The notes beneath the pieces were generated by a model that did not search any database, was not told the origin of the DNA, and was given only the letters and a program-made list of their open reading frames with translations. From NCBI GenBank assembly GCA_011033025.1, contig WFMF01000613.1, positions 1 through 64,000 on the forward strand: DNA of 64,000 bases, in the 5' to 3' direction. This document shows, in pieces, positions 21,301 through 35,931 of the stretch. Position 1 is the first letter of the stretch, and every line of letters begins with the position of its first letter. The translations under genes and the position numbers were made by a program. This DNA is from Beroe forskalii. Its lineage: Eukaryota > Ctenophora > Nuda > Beroida > Beroidae.

Positions 21301-24300
21301 ATATTAAATAGAACTCTTTGACCTACACTTTGCAGCTGCAATATTTAAATATTTAGAAAAATATTTGGATTTACTATGAACAGCATAAAACAGGTGCCAA
21401 ACATGCACCTGTACATGCAGCATGCGTTCAATGAAAGTAATTGAAACTGGTCTTATTCAGGAAGTTTTTGCAGAAAGATTAAAGAATATATGAAACTATG
21501 AACAACAGGTGCTGGCTGCTCACTCCTCAGTGAATTTAAGTGTTTTTTAAACACACGAGTGTTCGCACAGTGTATCCAGTGATCTTCCATAACGTTAAAA
21601 CTCTAAAAGCACAGGTGTCACAATTAACTAATTACGAACTTGAACTCGGTTCAAATAAATCACTTAAACGTTTTGAATGGTACTGCACTCAAAATTTGGA
21701 GTATGTCATTTTAAGTTTCAAGGAGGGGCAGATGGGTTTTTTCAGTCATTTGAATGAAATAGCTCCAGTAAAATTTGTCCTTACACCACATTGAATTCTT
21801 CACAGCTCCAAGTCTATGCTAGACTTGGGCAGAAAATGAACTTATTTGACAATAACTTTCCAGATGTGCTCAATTAGCTGCAAAAACTGCAGGACACATA
21901 AACATAAATTTCATAATAAACAACTCATTAAAGCTGATTCTTTCAAATAAGCACAAAGCAGTTCGTATATCTGTAAATCTATAGAGGTCTCTGGTCTAAC
22001 CAGGAATCAAGGATCAAGGATCAGAAGTAAGCTCACCCCATCATTACTCGTGCTGTAAGAGAACCAGTCTCGCTCATAAATACTCGAAATTAGAGAGTGA
22101 ATTAAAATTACTGGGCAAATATAAATTTTAAATCTTGCTTGTTTATTACGTATATAACATACGTGGGCTCAGCTATATATAGTCTCTTAAGTCAACATGG
22201 CATAAAATTAGGTCAAAATAATAAAATTTTGATCAATGATCGTGTTTTATTTGCGAGACACTTCATGGCACACAGGTACTCAAGAATGGACATTTCAGGT
22301 CCTTTTCCCCCATGGCTTCACAATGAAACAGCTCGTAATTTCAGTGGACATAATAAATGGGAACTTTATTGCCGTGGCTAATTGCCCTTGACCAAATTAC
22401 TCTCATGGGATCACGTGACCTTTTACAAAGGAGTTATAAAGACATCCGGGAAGCAGACGTTGTCTGGGATCCATAATGGGCACTAATTGGAGATGGAATT
22501 TCTGGTAATGAATTAATAATTTCTCACTTTGAGAGCAGTGCCCCCAACGCCCGAGCAAATGAGCAATGCGAGGGCGTTGGTAAGTTGTTGCGAGGGCGTA
22601 AAATAAGTACTTAAGTTGAGAAGCGGGTTATTTAGGACTAAAAGATATATCACAACGACTTGTTTTGAATAATAAAATATAATTAATTGTGCAAACTTTG
22701 ATCAATTAAGCAGCATCACTATAAAAACTTATCCTTTTGGTACTGCAACGTCCAACGATTGTGATAAAAAGTAATATTCTTATTGAACTATATTGAGTTG
22801 ATGAATATTACTTAGTTACTTAGATATATCATACTGCGAGATATATGATCGTTGAGAGCCATGATGGAGGAGATATCATGAGACTTCAAACAAATGAATG
22901 AACAACGCACAACAATCTTCATATGAATAATATATATATTGATATAGAAAGACAATCGTATGAAAGAAGTCTCCCCTTCCTGACATTTATATATAGATAT
23001 CTTTTAGTTACCCAGAGCTATATATGCTATAAATATAGCTAAATATTGCGTCGATGGACTAAAAATGTCTTTTAAACACCACTAAATACCAGAATCCTGT
23101 CACTGAATAAGTTTTTGTTCGCTTCCTACCAGACTTCACAGGGGTTTATTCTATGATGTAATTTTGTAACAGAGATAATGAGCATATATAAACCTCTAAA
23201 ACGTTGCAGTAATCGTACTGAAATCGGTATTTGTGAAATCGGTAATAGTGAAAACGGTATTTGTAGGTCTCACACAAACTCTGAAAACCTTGGCTGACAG
23301 AGAGCGTGCTTTGAACTCTTAAAACCTCTGAAAATGTATCAAACAATGTATCGAGAACGTGGATTGAAGAATAAAGTGAGAAATGTAATCTGATCATTCA
23401 TGCGATAAGAACAATTTGGAGGTGAAAATTAAATAAGTTGCATAATTTGATAAATGCAGTGAACTGAGCAGTTCTCAAACTGGGGCTGCAAAAATCTGTT
23501 TTGATCCAAATCCATCTTATCAAGATCAAATTGCCTTTCAAGAGGCACATGGATCTATGCCCACTAGTATAATGATATGAGCACCATTCCGTTTCTGAAT
23601 ACTGAAGTGAACTAGAATTATCTAGAAAATGTGGCGACCATGCATGAACATCCGCGAGTTTAAAAGTCTAAACAGTTGCACGTTTGTAAGTATGAATTCC
23701 GATGATGCTTATGAATCGTAAACAGACTCTTTTTTCATGTTGAAGTAGATAACGCTTTCAATGATTCGAGCGTTACTTCAAATGAAATAGCTTGATTAAT
23801 ACAAATGTGAGCTGAATTAGAAATTGTAGAATAAGCGGAATAGTTTATGCGCGCGCATTTCATATTAGCATATTTTAGGTGTGGTCAAAAGTGTCGTTTC
23901 ATTATCACAGATTAGAATTTTAAACGAAAATAACTTATGACGTCAAAGCAAATGATGTCAAAGCACAAGTAATATAATAATATAACGATGTTCTGTATTC
24001 ATCTTTCATTCTCTCATTTTAAACCGCATATATAATCGTATGTGAGTACATCACATCTTAACTACAGCAAACAAAGGCATCAACGCATGAATGAAATTTA
24101 TACTCACATAATCACTAGTTTTTCCGAACACGGCTAATATTAGCAGTAAAAGACTTATATTAAACGATGAAGAGAGAAATCAAGTTAGGCAATATATTGT
24201 ACGGTGTTTATGTTCAGTATAAGGATGGAAGAGCTCCGTTTCTTTTGAACGGGAGATGAAGAATGAGAACAGAACAGGAGAAAAGATAGGAGGAAGGAGA

Positions 24301-24986
24301 AAAGACAGGAAGGAAGGAAGACGGAAGATCATGTAGATAAAACTAAGTACTCTATGACGCGAACAATCAATAGATGAACGAGAGAGGATCTTTATGAAAT
24401 CCTGAAATACCCATGGGTGACATTGAACCGCGTATTCCTGATCATTCTGTGGGCTAGCGTTGATTGGCCGATCGGTATGCTATTGGAAAACTAGATAATA
24501 TACCCTAGCTCTTACAATAACAATCAACAATGACTTCGACTGCACAGTGCACCTGTATTGAACAGGATTCATGCACACAGGATACACATAACAATACAGG
24601 TACCACATCAAGCCAGATGAACTAAATATTATATATCTAACTTATTATATACATACACCATTATATAAATATTATAGTTCTTAATAATAAACTGCTTCGA
24701 GAGAATATTAAGCGTTTTAAAATGTCACAAATTCCCCATAATAACGCCTGATAATACCATCACAACTCTGTCGCCTAAGCTTGACACGAGAATAAACTAG
24801 GCGGTTAAAACCGTCACCAAATCCACACTCTAACCCCTGATAATGTCGTCACAAATCCCTCTATATATAGTTCTGTTAACAGGTGTCGGAACACGGTGCT
24901 TCCACCTCTCAGCTTGTCAGATGATAGGGATAATTAATTGACATATGTATATAAACAGTAAACTATGAGGCTTACAGATACTTCCC

Positions 24987-25482
24987 AACAAGTCTAATGG
25001 TAGTTTACTGCTTGTTATAGGGGAATATTGTTATATGAGAATAGATAGTGCAGTATATATCCCCTGCAGGACTTGTACAGTGGTTTATAAAGTACACCTG
25101 TATACCTGTACACCATAAGTTCTAGGATATACATGTACTCCTTGCCATTAGCTATCAAACGCATATGGCAAAGAGGATAAGGATGATCATAATTTAGAGT
25201 TTCAATATTATGAAATTTATTTCCATTTTCTCCCAACAAGTCTAATGGCAGTTTACTGCTTGTTATAGGGGAGGGAATATACTATTGTTATAGATATAGT
25301 GCAGAGTATATCTTCTGTAGGAAACTAGGACTTGTACAGTGGTTGTTAACGTACACCATGGCTATTGGCTATAAGTTATAGGATCTATGTACATTCTATG
25401 GTATCTACCGTATATGGCAAAGAGGATAAATAATTTTATAATTTATAATTGAAATATTATGAAATTTATATCCATTTTGGTT
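24987..25482. repeat. Tandem duplication of a ~246-bp segment
   Basis: CCCAACAAGTCTAATGG(T/C)AG followed by TTTACTGCTTGTTATAGGGG occurs at 24987 and again at 25233. The two copies stay alignable to the shared phrases GGCAAAGAGGATAA and AATATTATGAAATTTAT, with small indels. Confidence 0.8.
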
Positions 25483-25821
25483 TTTGAGAATGAGAATATG
25501 GCTGATTATTACAAAATTTCAGTAAAACCGAACGTGCGCGCAAAAAATAGACAAAATACCGAAAATTTGGAAAAATAAAATCAATACTCACCCTGATACA
25601 ACGGTATCAGCCGATGCGGAATATCCAACAAGAATAACTCAAACAACTGTTGCTACATGCACGACTTACAATATTACATTCGGAAAGCTCTCAGATAACA
25701 AAAACAACTGTTCCAACTTATATTTTGTAACACGCTCGATAAAATGGATGTGTGCTCGTTCAAGCTTGCGAACTTATTATCGACACGGAAAATATATGAG
25801 TTTACCCACATCTTACATACA

Positions 25822-25896
25822 TCCGACCAATCGGAGCGAAGGATTTGTGTGATATTACGCGCTGATTGGTTAAGAAGAGCTCTCGCGAGCTGAGTG
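25822..25896. promoter_or_regulatory. Possible isolated promoter-like patch (CCAAT boxes plus CTCTCGCGAG)
   Basis: Two CCAAT boxes in opposite orientation (GACCAATCGG and TGATTGGTTA) flank a run that includes CTCTCGCGAG, close to the TCTCGCGAGA palindrome of some animal promoters. No first exon is evident beside it, so this may be chance or a distal element. Confidence 0.25.
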
Positions 25897-28365
25897 GCGT
25901 GCGAGAAGTTAAAAGATTGTATCTGAGATAATGGTAATACATAACGTGATCTCAGGTAAAGATATTTTAATTCTATACGTGATCCCAGCCAGGAAAATGG
26001 GAAATATATCTGCAATTAATGGAGCTGCCTTTATTCAGCTCAAAACAATGGACACGTACTGTGATTAAATTTCTGAAACTGGAAATGGATTGTCTACAAT
26101 CTTTAAAATTTATTTTTCTCATTCGAGGTATCTCTTCTTAAAACAAAAGGCATTAAATTTTGAAAATTATGATTTACTCACCTTTTTCCATTCAAGAAAG
26201 CAATCGTCGGCAAATCGGTTGAATTCAATGCATGGCGAATAATCTGGCATTTCGAAAATGCAACGAAAAATCACAAGTTTTTATTATTAACATGTGGCGA
26301 TTTATTCACAGCATATATAGAACATATTACCGATTCAAAGTTTTACAGTAGAAAATAGTAGCGCTGACAAACAAAAATATTTGTTTATTTTTCAAGCTTA
26401 AGCTCTATTTGTTATTATTTTTTACGCTCGAAACGTTACGTGATTCATTACCATTCATACAATATTACTGCCGTGACTGACGTAGACGGATGTTTTGTAA
26501 GTAACGATGTTCGTCATTAATTCTTGCGTGCTAAGTGCTTTTCGAGAGTAAAATATATTTCTGGCCAATATAACTTATCTTTCAATTTATAGTTAAGCTT
26601 AAGTATGTAAACCGCGGTTATTATTTTTTGAACTGGAATGATTCTTCAGAATGTTTATATTTTGATTTTTTGAGAGCAGATGTCGTGTACAATCAGCTGC
26701 TTTAGAAAAATTGTTTGAAAATTATCAAAACGTTTAAATTTGTCGTGCAATAATTTGTACAACAGAATACAATAAATAAAATGTTATTCCAAGATGAGTA
26801 GGCTTAATTTTTGAACGCTATTTTTTTCAACAGCCACAATTCTTATGAAACTGGATTTGAATTAAAAACATCTAGGAGAGAATTGTTCCAACCAGAAGGG
26901 AAAAGGGGAAAACTTAGAGAATATGGCTCTGCGATGCAATTATCAAAATAAAGAAAGTACTAAAGTAAGAACAAGGCTACTGAACAAGGCTACTGACAGG
27001 AATTGAAACTTGGGCAAACCCAAGAATGAAACATGAACTCAGTGAAGGTATTATGAAAAGGTTATAATTTTCATGAGTTCACACACCCATACAAATACAA
27101 ACATAATCATATTATACCCACGGACCACATGAACCACAGTCTACAGACAGTATACATGGTGCAAACCGTATACTGACGAAGTTACCATGGTGAATTTGTT
27201 ACGTACATGAGCAAACCGTCTACTTCTGTATGATATGTACCCATGAAACATTGAATTATTTATCATAAGTGTCCTTTGAAACGAACCTGAGCACGACCGT
27301 ACGCCTTCTCTATCTTCTGACGCATTCCTAGAGATCCACTATAGACTTCGTGAATTCAAGAGCACGACAAGACAGTTGTAGAGGCCAGAGAGGGTTATAT
27401 CAAACACGAATATGAAAAGGAGAAATGCGCTGTAATACTATGCTAAATTAGGTCCCGATGTAAATATAACAATACACATGTTGAGGACATAAAACAGGCA
27501 ACAGGACACCATCGGGACACCATTCTATAACCCATGATAATGACATCATCCCAAACAGCCTAGTCTTGAGTTACGCAGCTCATAATTAATGCTAGCTGGG
27601 GGACTTTACTCCAATTATCAGAGCACCGCCAATGATTCTGCTAAAATTACGTTTTATAGTGATAATCTGCGCACTTAAATCATTAATCTGCTGAAATTGT
27701 ATCCCCTCCACCATGACCGGTGTTTAGCTGGCGCAATTAGAGGAGAAGTGGGAAGTCCTATGACATCATAATATGATGGGGTAGATTCAAAGTGTGCCCA
27801 ATGACAGTCATGTAGCCAGCAGGGATGTTTGGCATCCCCTGGGAGATTGGCCAGTATCCCCAGAAATAATTGCATCCTCTGTGATAACTGATAACTGGTC
27901 AAAATGGGTGGCCCAGCATTCCTTACATTTTGGCATATGCCTCCCCTTGCCAAAAATCCTAGCCACGTGGCTGCCAAATGATTTTCATCGACCAAAGCCT
28001 CAGTCTTCATTAAGGATTAAAATTTTCCCAAGACTCGGCCTCGATCAGAAAAGTCATTCCACGGTCAGAGCCCAGAGGGCAAACCACGTCCGCGGCCTCG
28101 GTTTTAACCGAAGATTAACGTTGTACCGAGGCCTCGGTCACGATGATTGCGTGTGCTGCTGGCTGCTGCACATCCCTCCCATGATTTTATGCAAATTGAC
28201 AACTACCAAAGTCCAAGGATACTATACATAATATTTGAGGATATTTCCTACGTGTTTCCAGACTCTTTAATGGGTGGAAGGATATGAGAGCTAGTGCTGA
28301 ATCATGGAACGCAAGATGATATTTTCTTTAGTATTTCATTACGTCGAGAAATATTATATGTACTT

Positions 28366-28550
28366 TAGAGGCGTAAGACGAACACGCAGACAATATAGAG
28401 CCCTGCGAGAGCAGGGCTCTATATAATATTTAAATGTCGACAGCGTAGCTGGAGACATTTAAATAATTTAGAGTGCGAGGCGAAGCGAAGCTGAGCCGAG
28501 TGCTCTAAATCATATTCTGCGGTGAGTCTGAGCCTCTAAAGTACTATAGT
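28366..28550. mobile_element. Foldback element made of three hairpins inside inverted ends
   Basis: The outer arms TACTTTAGAGGC (28371) and GCCTCTAAAGTA (28532) are inverted copies. Between them lie a perfect hairpin (AGAGCCCTGC...GCAGGGCTCT), a second with ATTTAAATGTC...GACATTTAAAT, and a third with TTTAGAGTGC...GTGCTCTAAA. It has no coding capacity. It is probably a MITE-like element or cruciform-forming repeat. Confidence 0.7.
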
Positions 28551-29085
28551 AGTCGAACGGTGTACAAAAGACACACCTTTAACAAGCACACATTACCTTA
28601 TATGGTAATAATAGAAAATGCTTGTTAACACAAAACAAAAAAGCGCATAACTCAGCCGTTTTTTGAGCAATTTTGATCAAACTTTCAGGATATTACGGGC
28701 AAGATATGACCAATACAAATCTGGAGTAGCTAACATTTCTGACCCTCAGAAATTGAGATATGACAGATAAACCGGTGTTTTGTTTTAAAGTTACCGCTTA
28801 ACAACTGGCTTTTCGGTCATAACTCCGCTTCTGGAGCTCAAAAATGAATCTAAACTTCACTGAGATGTTGCTTTTATGAAGCTCTAAATATCCTGAAAGT
28901 TTCATCAAGTTTGCTCAAAAACCTCGGAGATATGCACAACGCAAAGCAAAGGTCGCGTAGATGTGTATTTAAATTGGTGTGTCATAACAAACACATGATA
29001 TAAAGCGCGAGTAGAACACGACTCTACGCATATAGTACTACCCTCTAAATCGGTCAAAACTTGTCGTGAGACTACTATAATTAAA
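28550..29085. repeat. Larger inverted repeat next to the hairpin element
   Basis: GCATAACTCAGCCGTTTTTT...GATCAAACTTTCAGGATATT (about 28648-28697) is the inverse of AATATCCTGAAAGTTTCATC...CCTCGGAGATATGC (about 28886-28935). Outer phrases near 28545 (TATAGTAGTCG) and 29070 (GACTACTATA) are also inverted copies, so the whole segment folds. Confidence 0.65.
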
Positions 29086-31175
29086 TACAACATATGGCTG
29101 GTTTGATGTTGTTGTAGAAATTTAACCTATGTTTTAGATTCTTTAGCAATCGTAGTGGTCTTACGTGCTGGCAGAATGGATGAGGTAACAAAAAATAGAA
29201 AAGACTTGGATGGAAATACAATGTGGCGCGCAGGAATATGAAAAATGCGGTTCCAAAATTTGCAGCATAACATTTTATACAACCAAAGTTTAGTTTGTTA
29301 CCAAGGAATATTGAAACATCATGTACAAAGTGAAAGATTCTCTTGACTGAGTGTAATATTTCGCCAGCTCACGCAGGGAAACTTTTAGAGTCAGTTGAAC
29401 CACTCTTGAGGTACAAAATCACAAACAGCGCTTAAAATCTTACTCCTAAAAAGTCAAAGATGGTGGTGTTAGCAACAGCTATAACACAGCAAATCTCACA
29501 CTTTTACTTTTATATTTACGCAGAAAAAACAGGTGTTCACTGAGATCGGTATTACTTTTATCTTCTCAAAGTGTGAACTTCACAGCAAATCAGGGCTAAC
29601 TTTGCGGGGCATTGGTCCGAAACAACAATATAATAACCGATTCCAAGTACCAACTACCAACTTTATTTTTCTCAACGTACGTATTTAGCTATTTGAAACT
29701 GAATTAAACAGTATCTAGGCACTCAAAGATGCAATTTAAAGCTGAACCATGAATTTTTGGAATAGAGAGTTCGTTTTCTGGTCAAAATATTGGGGAGTTT
29801 TATTAGCAAAAAAATCCGAAAATAGAACAATTCACGGAACTTCAAAAAGTACATTGGTATATATTTGACCAGGGCCGCGGCAATGGTCAATGGATTCACA
29901 GAAGAGTCATGGTGTAGTGAGATGAACGAAAGGATAAAATGTACACAGTCCTGAAGGTGAACCGCTGGATAATATGCGATAGGCCGGGGTCATAAAATAC
30001 ATCTTAAAATGACGAAATGAAAATACAGTAAAATGACGATATGAAGACCAGGCAAATTTCAGCCCAATTGGAGGAACTGGATGACGCAAGGAGCAGATAA
30101 GAAGATGCCAGTTAGTGCAGATTAAAAATAAAATCAGTGAAGGTTTCAGTCGGTTACCAATGTTTTCATTCTAGTCGTAACACATTAGAAAATCATTAGT
30201 TTGAGTATAAAGTGGTGTCAAGGTGAACTGGTGTCAAAGCAGACTGGTGTCACTATTTCCTGGTTTCTCAGGGAGAATTTGTATCAGTGTCAACTGGTGA
30301 AAGTTGACCAAGTTTTAGGGTGAACAGGTGTCAGAATATCAGAATCACAACTAGAAAACTGGTGAAAGGCACGCTTGCACCTCACGAAATCTAGAATCAT
30401 CCCACACGAGAATAATATAAAGTGATAACCATACCTGTATGATCCAGAATATATCTGTGTATTCAAAAACAATCCAAAATCTTTATAATAATACACTGGC
30501 TGTATGTTGGGAAGGATATTCATTTGATTCTCGTGAATTTATATTCTCGAAAAACACAGCTGATTTATTGCGTCAACTATTCACAACTGAAGTTAAGAGA
30601 ATGATAATATGAATGCCAGTATCACAGACGCCAGTTTATCTCGAGGGCTCCCTACAAAGGCGGTGGTTTTCTCTGCATACATGGTAAACCGAACTTGATA
30701 TTCCAAGAATTCATTCCATGCCATTCTATAATCCTCGATTAGTTTAAAACCAGTCACTATCTAAAGCCGGTACTCACTTATAACCCGGTCACTAAAACCG
30801 GTCACTAATTATTAGGATATAGGTCACCAAACCGATAAACAAAACAGGAATTAGGCTGGTAGGAAATAAGAAGTTGAGTGGTAGCGTGAAATGAAGCTAT
30901 TAGCAAGACAGGTAGGGTGACTGATATTGGCATGAAACCGTCAGCCACAACAAGGTTTATTCCCAGTGTCTTTAGACAACCCCAAAATAGTTGACCAAAG
31001 AGTGAAGCTGTGGATTAATTTCCCCAGAACCACCTTAAAATTCTGAAAAGCAAAATTAATCTAAGAAAGAAGGAAAGAAATCTAAGAACGATATTAAACT
31101 CAAAAAGAAAGAAATGAAAAGAAAACAAATAGGTATTTTCTTAATATTTGATACCAATTCCTTCTTTTCTCTTAC

Positions 31176-31241
31176 CGGGGCCGGTGACTCTGGTTTGTCT
31201 GGCTCCTGTTTCTCCGGCTCTTGCTTTTCTTCACAGTTACT
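31176..31241 (-). CDS. Candidate internal exon, acidic Pro/Glu linker, probably of the repeated-domain gene
   Basis: A 66-bp phase 0-0 exon bounded by CTCACAG acceptor and GTAAGA donor encodes 22 residues starting SNCEEKQEPEKQEP and ending in PESPAP. Strand, phase and composition suit a linker joining the acidic first exon at 39.8 kb to the repeated-domain exons below 14.6 kb. An alternative reading is a first exon starting at an ATG at 31299-31301, which stays open through this segment. Assignment to the same transcript is inference, because at least one exon between 31.2 and 14.6 kb is missing from my model. Confidence 0.5.
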
Positions 31242-32459
31242 CTGTGAGGACGTAAGACGATGCTCTTCACTGTCATTCCGCGTGAAAATGCACCCTGACA
31301 TTATAAAGAATCCTTGTGGAGGTCTTTATCTGGAGGGGTTGAGACTGTGGAGTGTGGAGGGAAGGACTTGATACACCGCAAAAGAAAAAGTACTTGCTTC
31401 CCTAGAAGTGAAACCAGTCGTGGAATACAAGTCGAGGAATACTAGTCGAGGAGGGCAAGTCGTGGAGGGAGGCGAAACGTTCGATCAACTTCAAGCAGAA
31501 GAGAAGCGGGTTGCTTGTCAATGCAGGGCTCTCTATCAAAAGACAGAGGTCTCCTTGAATTGTACAGACTCTATTGTGTAAGGATCTCTCTCAGCAGACG
31601 ACACAGCGATGATCGTTACCGTATACCGGATAAGGTGGAGCTCTATATGGACCTCTTCTCCGGAGTACTTTTGATATAACGTCTTCAACTCCCGTTTATT
31701 CTCTTCTTTTCCCGTTTATATTCTCCTCCTTTCGACGATGTAAATATCCTTTTCTTCTTTTTACCAAACGCGGTAGACTAAACTAGGTCAATTCCTCGTG
31801 TTGGCATACTACTATAGTTTACATGGCGCGCGCACATACCACCCACGCACGGGAATGATGTCACAGACATGGTTTATAGAGGAGAATTAATGACGACACA
31901 CCGCTTAGTTGGCGTGCGGTGCTGTTTATAATGGGGGAAGGAGAGTGGAAGCAAGCTTTGCGAGAGTCATTAGCTTCTATATCGTATGCTGTGTTGAACC
32001 GTCGTTCGTGCTCCAAATGCTGTACTACGATGGTATATATATATATTTCTATATATGTTGCACATTACCTTTATAGAGTTGTGTCCTAGGAAGGAGGAAT
32101 AGGCGGTACACCGTCATCAATTACCTGGTTTAATAACCATAGTAATGCCATCATAAGCAACCGTTTAGTATCCGCGCGCGGTTCGTATAATATGTATCCA
32201 ACTATGTGTACACCGCACTTCCACCAAGTAACCGCGCACACACACAGGACTTAGAACATCTGATTAATGTATTGTGTATGTGAAGCGGTCTTGAAGTTCC
32301 TGTCACGTGACCACTGACTGGAAGCAGTAATGGGAACTATCTTGAGGAGGAAGCTGCTGTAGCTGGACGGGTAAGATTTAAGGAGGTACCGTATGTCAGC
32401 AATTCAATGCATTACACTTCGATAACGACGTCACTTTTAACCACATACAAGGTAGATAT

Positions 32460-32525
32460 GGCGAGTTCAGGGAAATTTCCACATGACACCCATTCGTACG
32501 TACGTGATACTGATTTTACAGTATA
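32460..32525 (+). repeat. Dispersed repeat, copy 1 (inverse copy at 60615-60715)
   Basis: ATGGCGAGTTCAGGGAAATT, TTCCACATGACACCCATTCG and ACGTGATACTGATTTTACAG align to the inverse of the 60.6-kb segment. Confidence 0.5.
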
Positions 32526-34727
32526 TCAACTCACATAATGAGACTGTGCCGCGCGACTGGGCGATTGAGCAACTCCTAAATTTCAGAATGATTCTCATTC
32601 TCGAACTCGCGACACCTGCGTTTTACACCTGTGTTCGGTTGACTCTAGAAAATTAGAACCTTAACATGAGAATATGACCTCAGAGTGGTTACAAGTCAAT
32701 ATAAACGTGACTGTTTCGACTTACGAGAATGTTATTTCCTTCCAATGTGCATGTGTTTGTGTATGTGTATGTGGGTCTATACACTCATGCATTGTACCTG
32801 CATAATACTCGAATATCTCGCTGAGAGTAGTTAATCATGTCAATATAAAATTAGAAGAGTTCAAGCTGGCATACAGAATTATACAGGGTATAGGTACGGG
32901 CTGGTACGACAGCAGACAGCAGACTTACTAGGCCACAGCATACGATCTGTTTAGGGCAGCAGACAACCTCTTGAGGCCAGATAATAATCCGTTTAGGGCC
33001 AGGGCACTAGCTGTACAGGGTTATTACAGGCTACCACAGGTGTCCCAGTCATGACTGGTTATAAGCAATCAGGGCCATGTTTGTGATGTGACTGAATTAT
33101 CTTCCAAGGCCTAGAGCGATCAGGGATCTTAGTTTTGGCTTGTATAGTGACTACATCTTTATTCTTTATATCTTTATTAAATGGCCCTTTTGGCTGGTCC
33201 TCACCTCGACATGTGTCTGGACCTATACTAGGGACTCCTAGTTTAGTGTGGGTAAATTCCGATCAATTATCTCAGTTCAAGGAGGCCAAAACCAAATTTA
33301 GATAAAACTTACCGAAGTCATTATGATCTGTTGCTGCCGGTATCTTTCTTCTGAGCTTATTATAGCTTGCAATTACAGAATTGTAGAGATATCAGCTAGC
33401 TGGAATAGACCCAAAACAGGGCTACTGGAAAAGATCCAAAAACTGGGATGCACCGAAAGTGGGTTGGAAAATCACCAAAAGTGGTTGCTGGAAAAGCACC
33501 AAACTTCAGTTGTTGAGCTTTGGTATCCAATAAGCCGCGCAGAACTGGAGCTGGTCGTAGAATGGTGGAACTGCGCAGACACTGGCTCTAATTCGGAAGA
33601 GAAACCAGGATCAGGAGCAACTTAAGAGAAGTTGTGGAATGCAAATCAGACTAAAGCCTCTCTCTCTGACCGTATGATGAGATATATATACTATCTTATA
33701 TTATATATGTTTTGAGTGAGTTTGTGTGTTTGTGCGAGTGCTTGTGTGTTTGTTTGTGCGAGTGGCGCACTGCTCCGCACACAATTACGCAGGAACATGG
33801 CCGGTAACTGAGCATGAAACTGTGCAGAGAGCACCGCACAATAAGAGCTAATTCACATTTATAAAGCACATTGTCAAGAGGGAAATGTAAACACAAGGAT
33901 ATGTCACTAACTCACTATAAACCATGTGATAGTGAGGTCATGCTGACCGAGCTAATGTCCGTACGTGACCTCTGGTCATGTGATGTGGTCTGTACTTTCA
34001 TGCTGTTCAAAATATTTAGAGCTAAATCCAAGACGACAAGTGCTCGCTATACTATGTCTTTTAAATGTCATTATGTCATTTATATGTCATTTAAATGTCA
34101 TATGTTCTCATGTCGTAGACACGCTATCATGTAATCAGCTAATATCCATGCCCTGTCGTGGCTTCATCATTTGTGGCAATAATCCATGGGCTACAGTCCA
34201 TAGATTACACTACCTAGAAGCTGGCACACTTAAACGCAGTAGTAGGTAATTGGTAATTTAAAGATGTCAATTAAATGACAATTAAATGATTATTTCCGTA
34301 TATCGAGAGTTACTACTTACTACTTCACAATTTACCTATTTGCTTGGCTCTAACCATGGTCTTGAAATCATAAGGGTTGAAATATTACACATGATTATAA
34401 TGATTTTTTACAGATGATGACCAAATTTATACAGTTATACGGACGTTTTGGTGGACGTTTTGGCGATGTGTTTGGTTTTCGAATACTAACCTAACAACAA
34501 ATTAAAAAGTAAAATAGTAACATTGTTAAAACACTTTGTTACAGAGAAGAGTGATAAATTAATTTTCTTTTGGCACGCTTGTACTGGCAATCAGTTCCTT
34601 CAACTACGAAACTTCGACATCTTCAGCTGTTCAGGTCTCAAATTTGACAGTAAAAATTAGTTTTATGTTAAAACTTAATCACTGATTATTGCAATCAAAT
34701 TTGAGACCTCAAGATTTCCTATGGCGA

Positions 34728-34830
34728 CAAAATTGATTGTCAGTAAAGAAAACCATATTTTATTTTATACCAGTACAACCGAGTCGACAAAGGGAATAAA
34801 TTATTCACACTCATGATAAAATAAATATAA
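34728..34830. repeat. Interspersed repeat, copy 2 (also at 2768-2880)
   Basis: AAATTGATTGTCAGTAAAG, then CAGTACAACCGAGTCGAC and AATAAATTATTCACACTCA, match the 2.8-kb copy in order and spacing. The two copies differ at many sites, which suggests an old family. Confidence 0.5.
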
Positions 34831-35931
34831 TAATACATTTTACAAGCTTATTAGCTTAAGTCTAACAAAATGATATAGCTACCACCTCTAACTATCTATA
34901 AGCGTAAGCCCGATGGAAGTTGATCCAAAACACTGTGTTTGTGTTTTAAAACACAATATGCATAAACCAACATAATTTGACACTATAAGACAATAGCTGT
35001 ATGATTCAGGGACATAGTATGGACTTCCCATTGAGTCATTGAACTATGTGACTCAAATTGAACTATTCAACGCGTTGAATGGCTGAATTTGACCCAACGG
35101 CCCAAGCGAAATCACTGTGCTGAATCCAGCAAAGAGATTTCGCTTGGGACGTTGGGTTCCCATGAAAGTAAAGGAACCTATCGACAACAATAACCTTGTA
35201 ACTATCAGTAAATTTATTAAGCTGTGGTACAACGTTAATTGGGCAATTAGATCAAACAATTAGACCTATTAGCAGTGATGCTTAGACCATTGCAGTAACT
35301 GGGAAGAAACCAGGAAAGACTTGCACCGTCAACAAACAGCCAAGTTGTATATGTGGAAGTAAGAAGCATGGTGGTTCATGCTACGGATGGATCAAAGCCA
35401 ATGTTGCGTGAGAACCGAATAATCTAGCAATTTTACCAGAGCTGTAACGAGCCGCTAATGGGTAAATCACTATCAAAATGAGTCAATTTACTCAAATAAT
35501 AGTACCAATATAAGCATAAGTTGGTTTATAATGCAATGGTTTATTATGCAATATCTCAATATTATATGGCAGCCATAAGGCATGAACACTCCTGGGAACT
35601 ATGGTAGAATTGTTACTGTCTTATTTCCGATAAACCTAGATGGTTTCCAAGAATCATCACTGCATTGATTTTGAACTTCTAAACCAATCGGAATAAAAAG
35701 TTTGCCCTGAATCCGTTAAGATCAAAATTGACAATTGAATACGGTGAAAAGTAAGGACTTCTAATATCAGATTAGTATTAGATTCTGACTTGGCTGTGCT
35801 GCAATGTGCGCAGTTGTCGTTTACAGCATCTGACGTGCTCACTCAGATCAAATAATTGACAGGCAACCGACCCTAGCTCATGCAGTTGCCAAAACCCTAA
35901 AAATGCACGATTTTCGTAAGATTCCAATCTA

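Larger units (their letters stand above)
17790..31170. other. Long AT-rich non-coding stretch, probably intron of the repeated-domain gene
   Basis: Apart from the repeats listed separately, I find no exon with both splice sites and an open frame. The open frames here are short and their composition looks random. A solitary CRE-like motif copy is at 19838-19872 and an inverse one at 27531-27556. An exon encoding the first half of the first repeat unit may be hidden here. Confidence 0.5.

Noticed and set aside
27675-28231. Overlapping 111- and 145-codon open frames on both strands
   Set aside because: GC-richer non-coding patch with inverted CGAGGCCTCGG words. No splice sites or recognisable domain.
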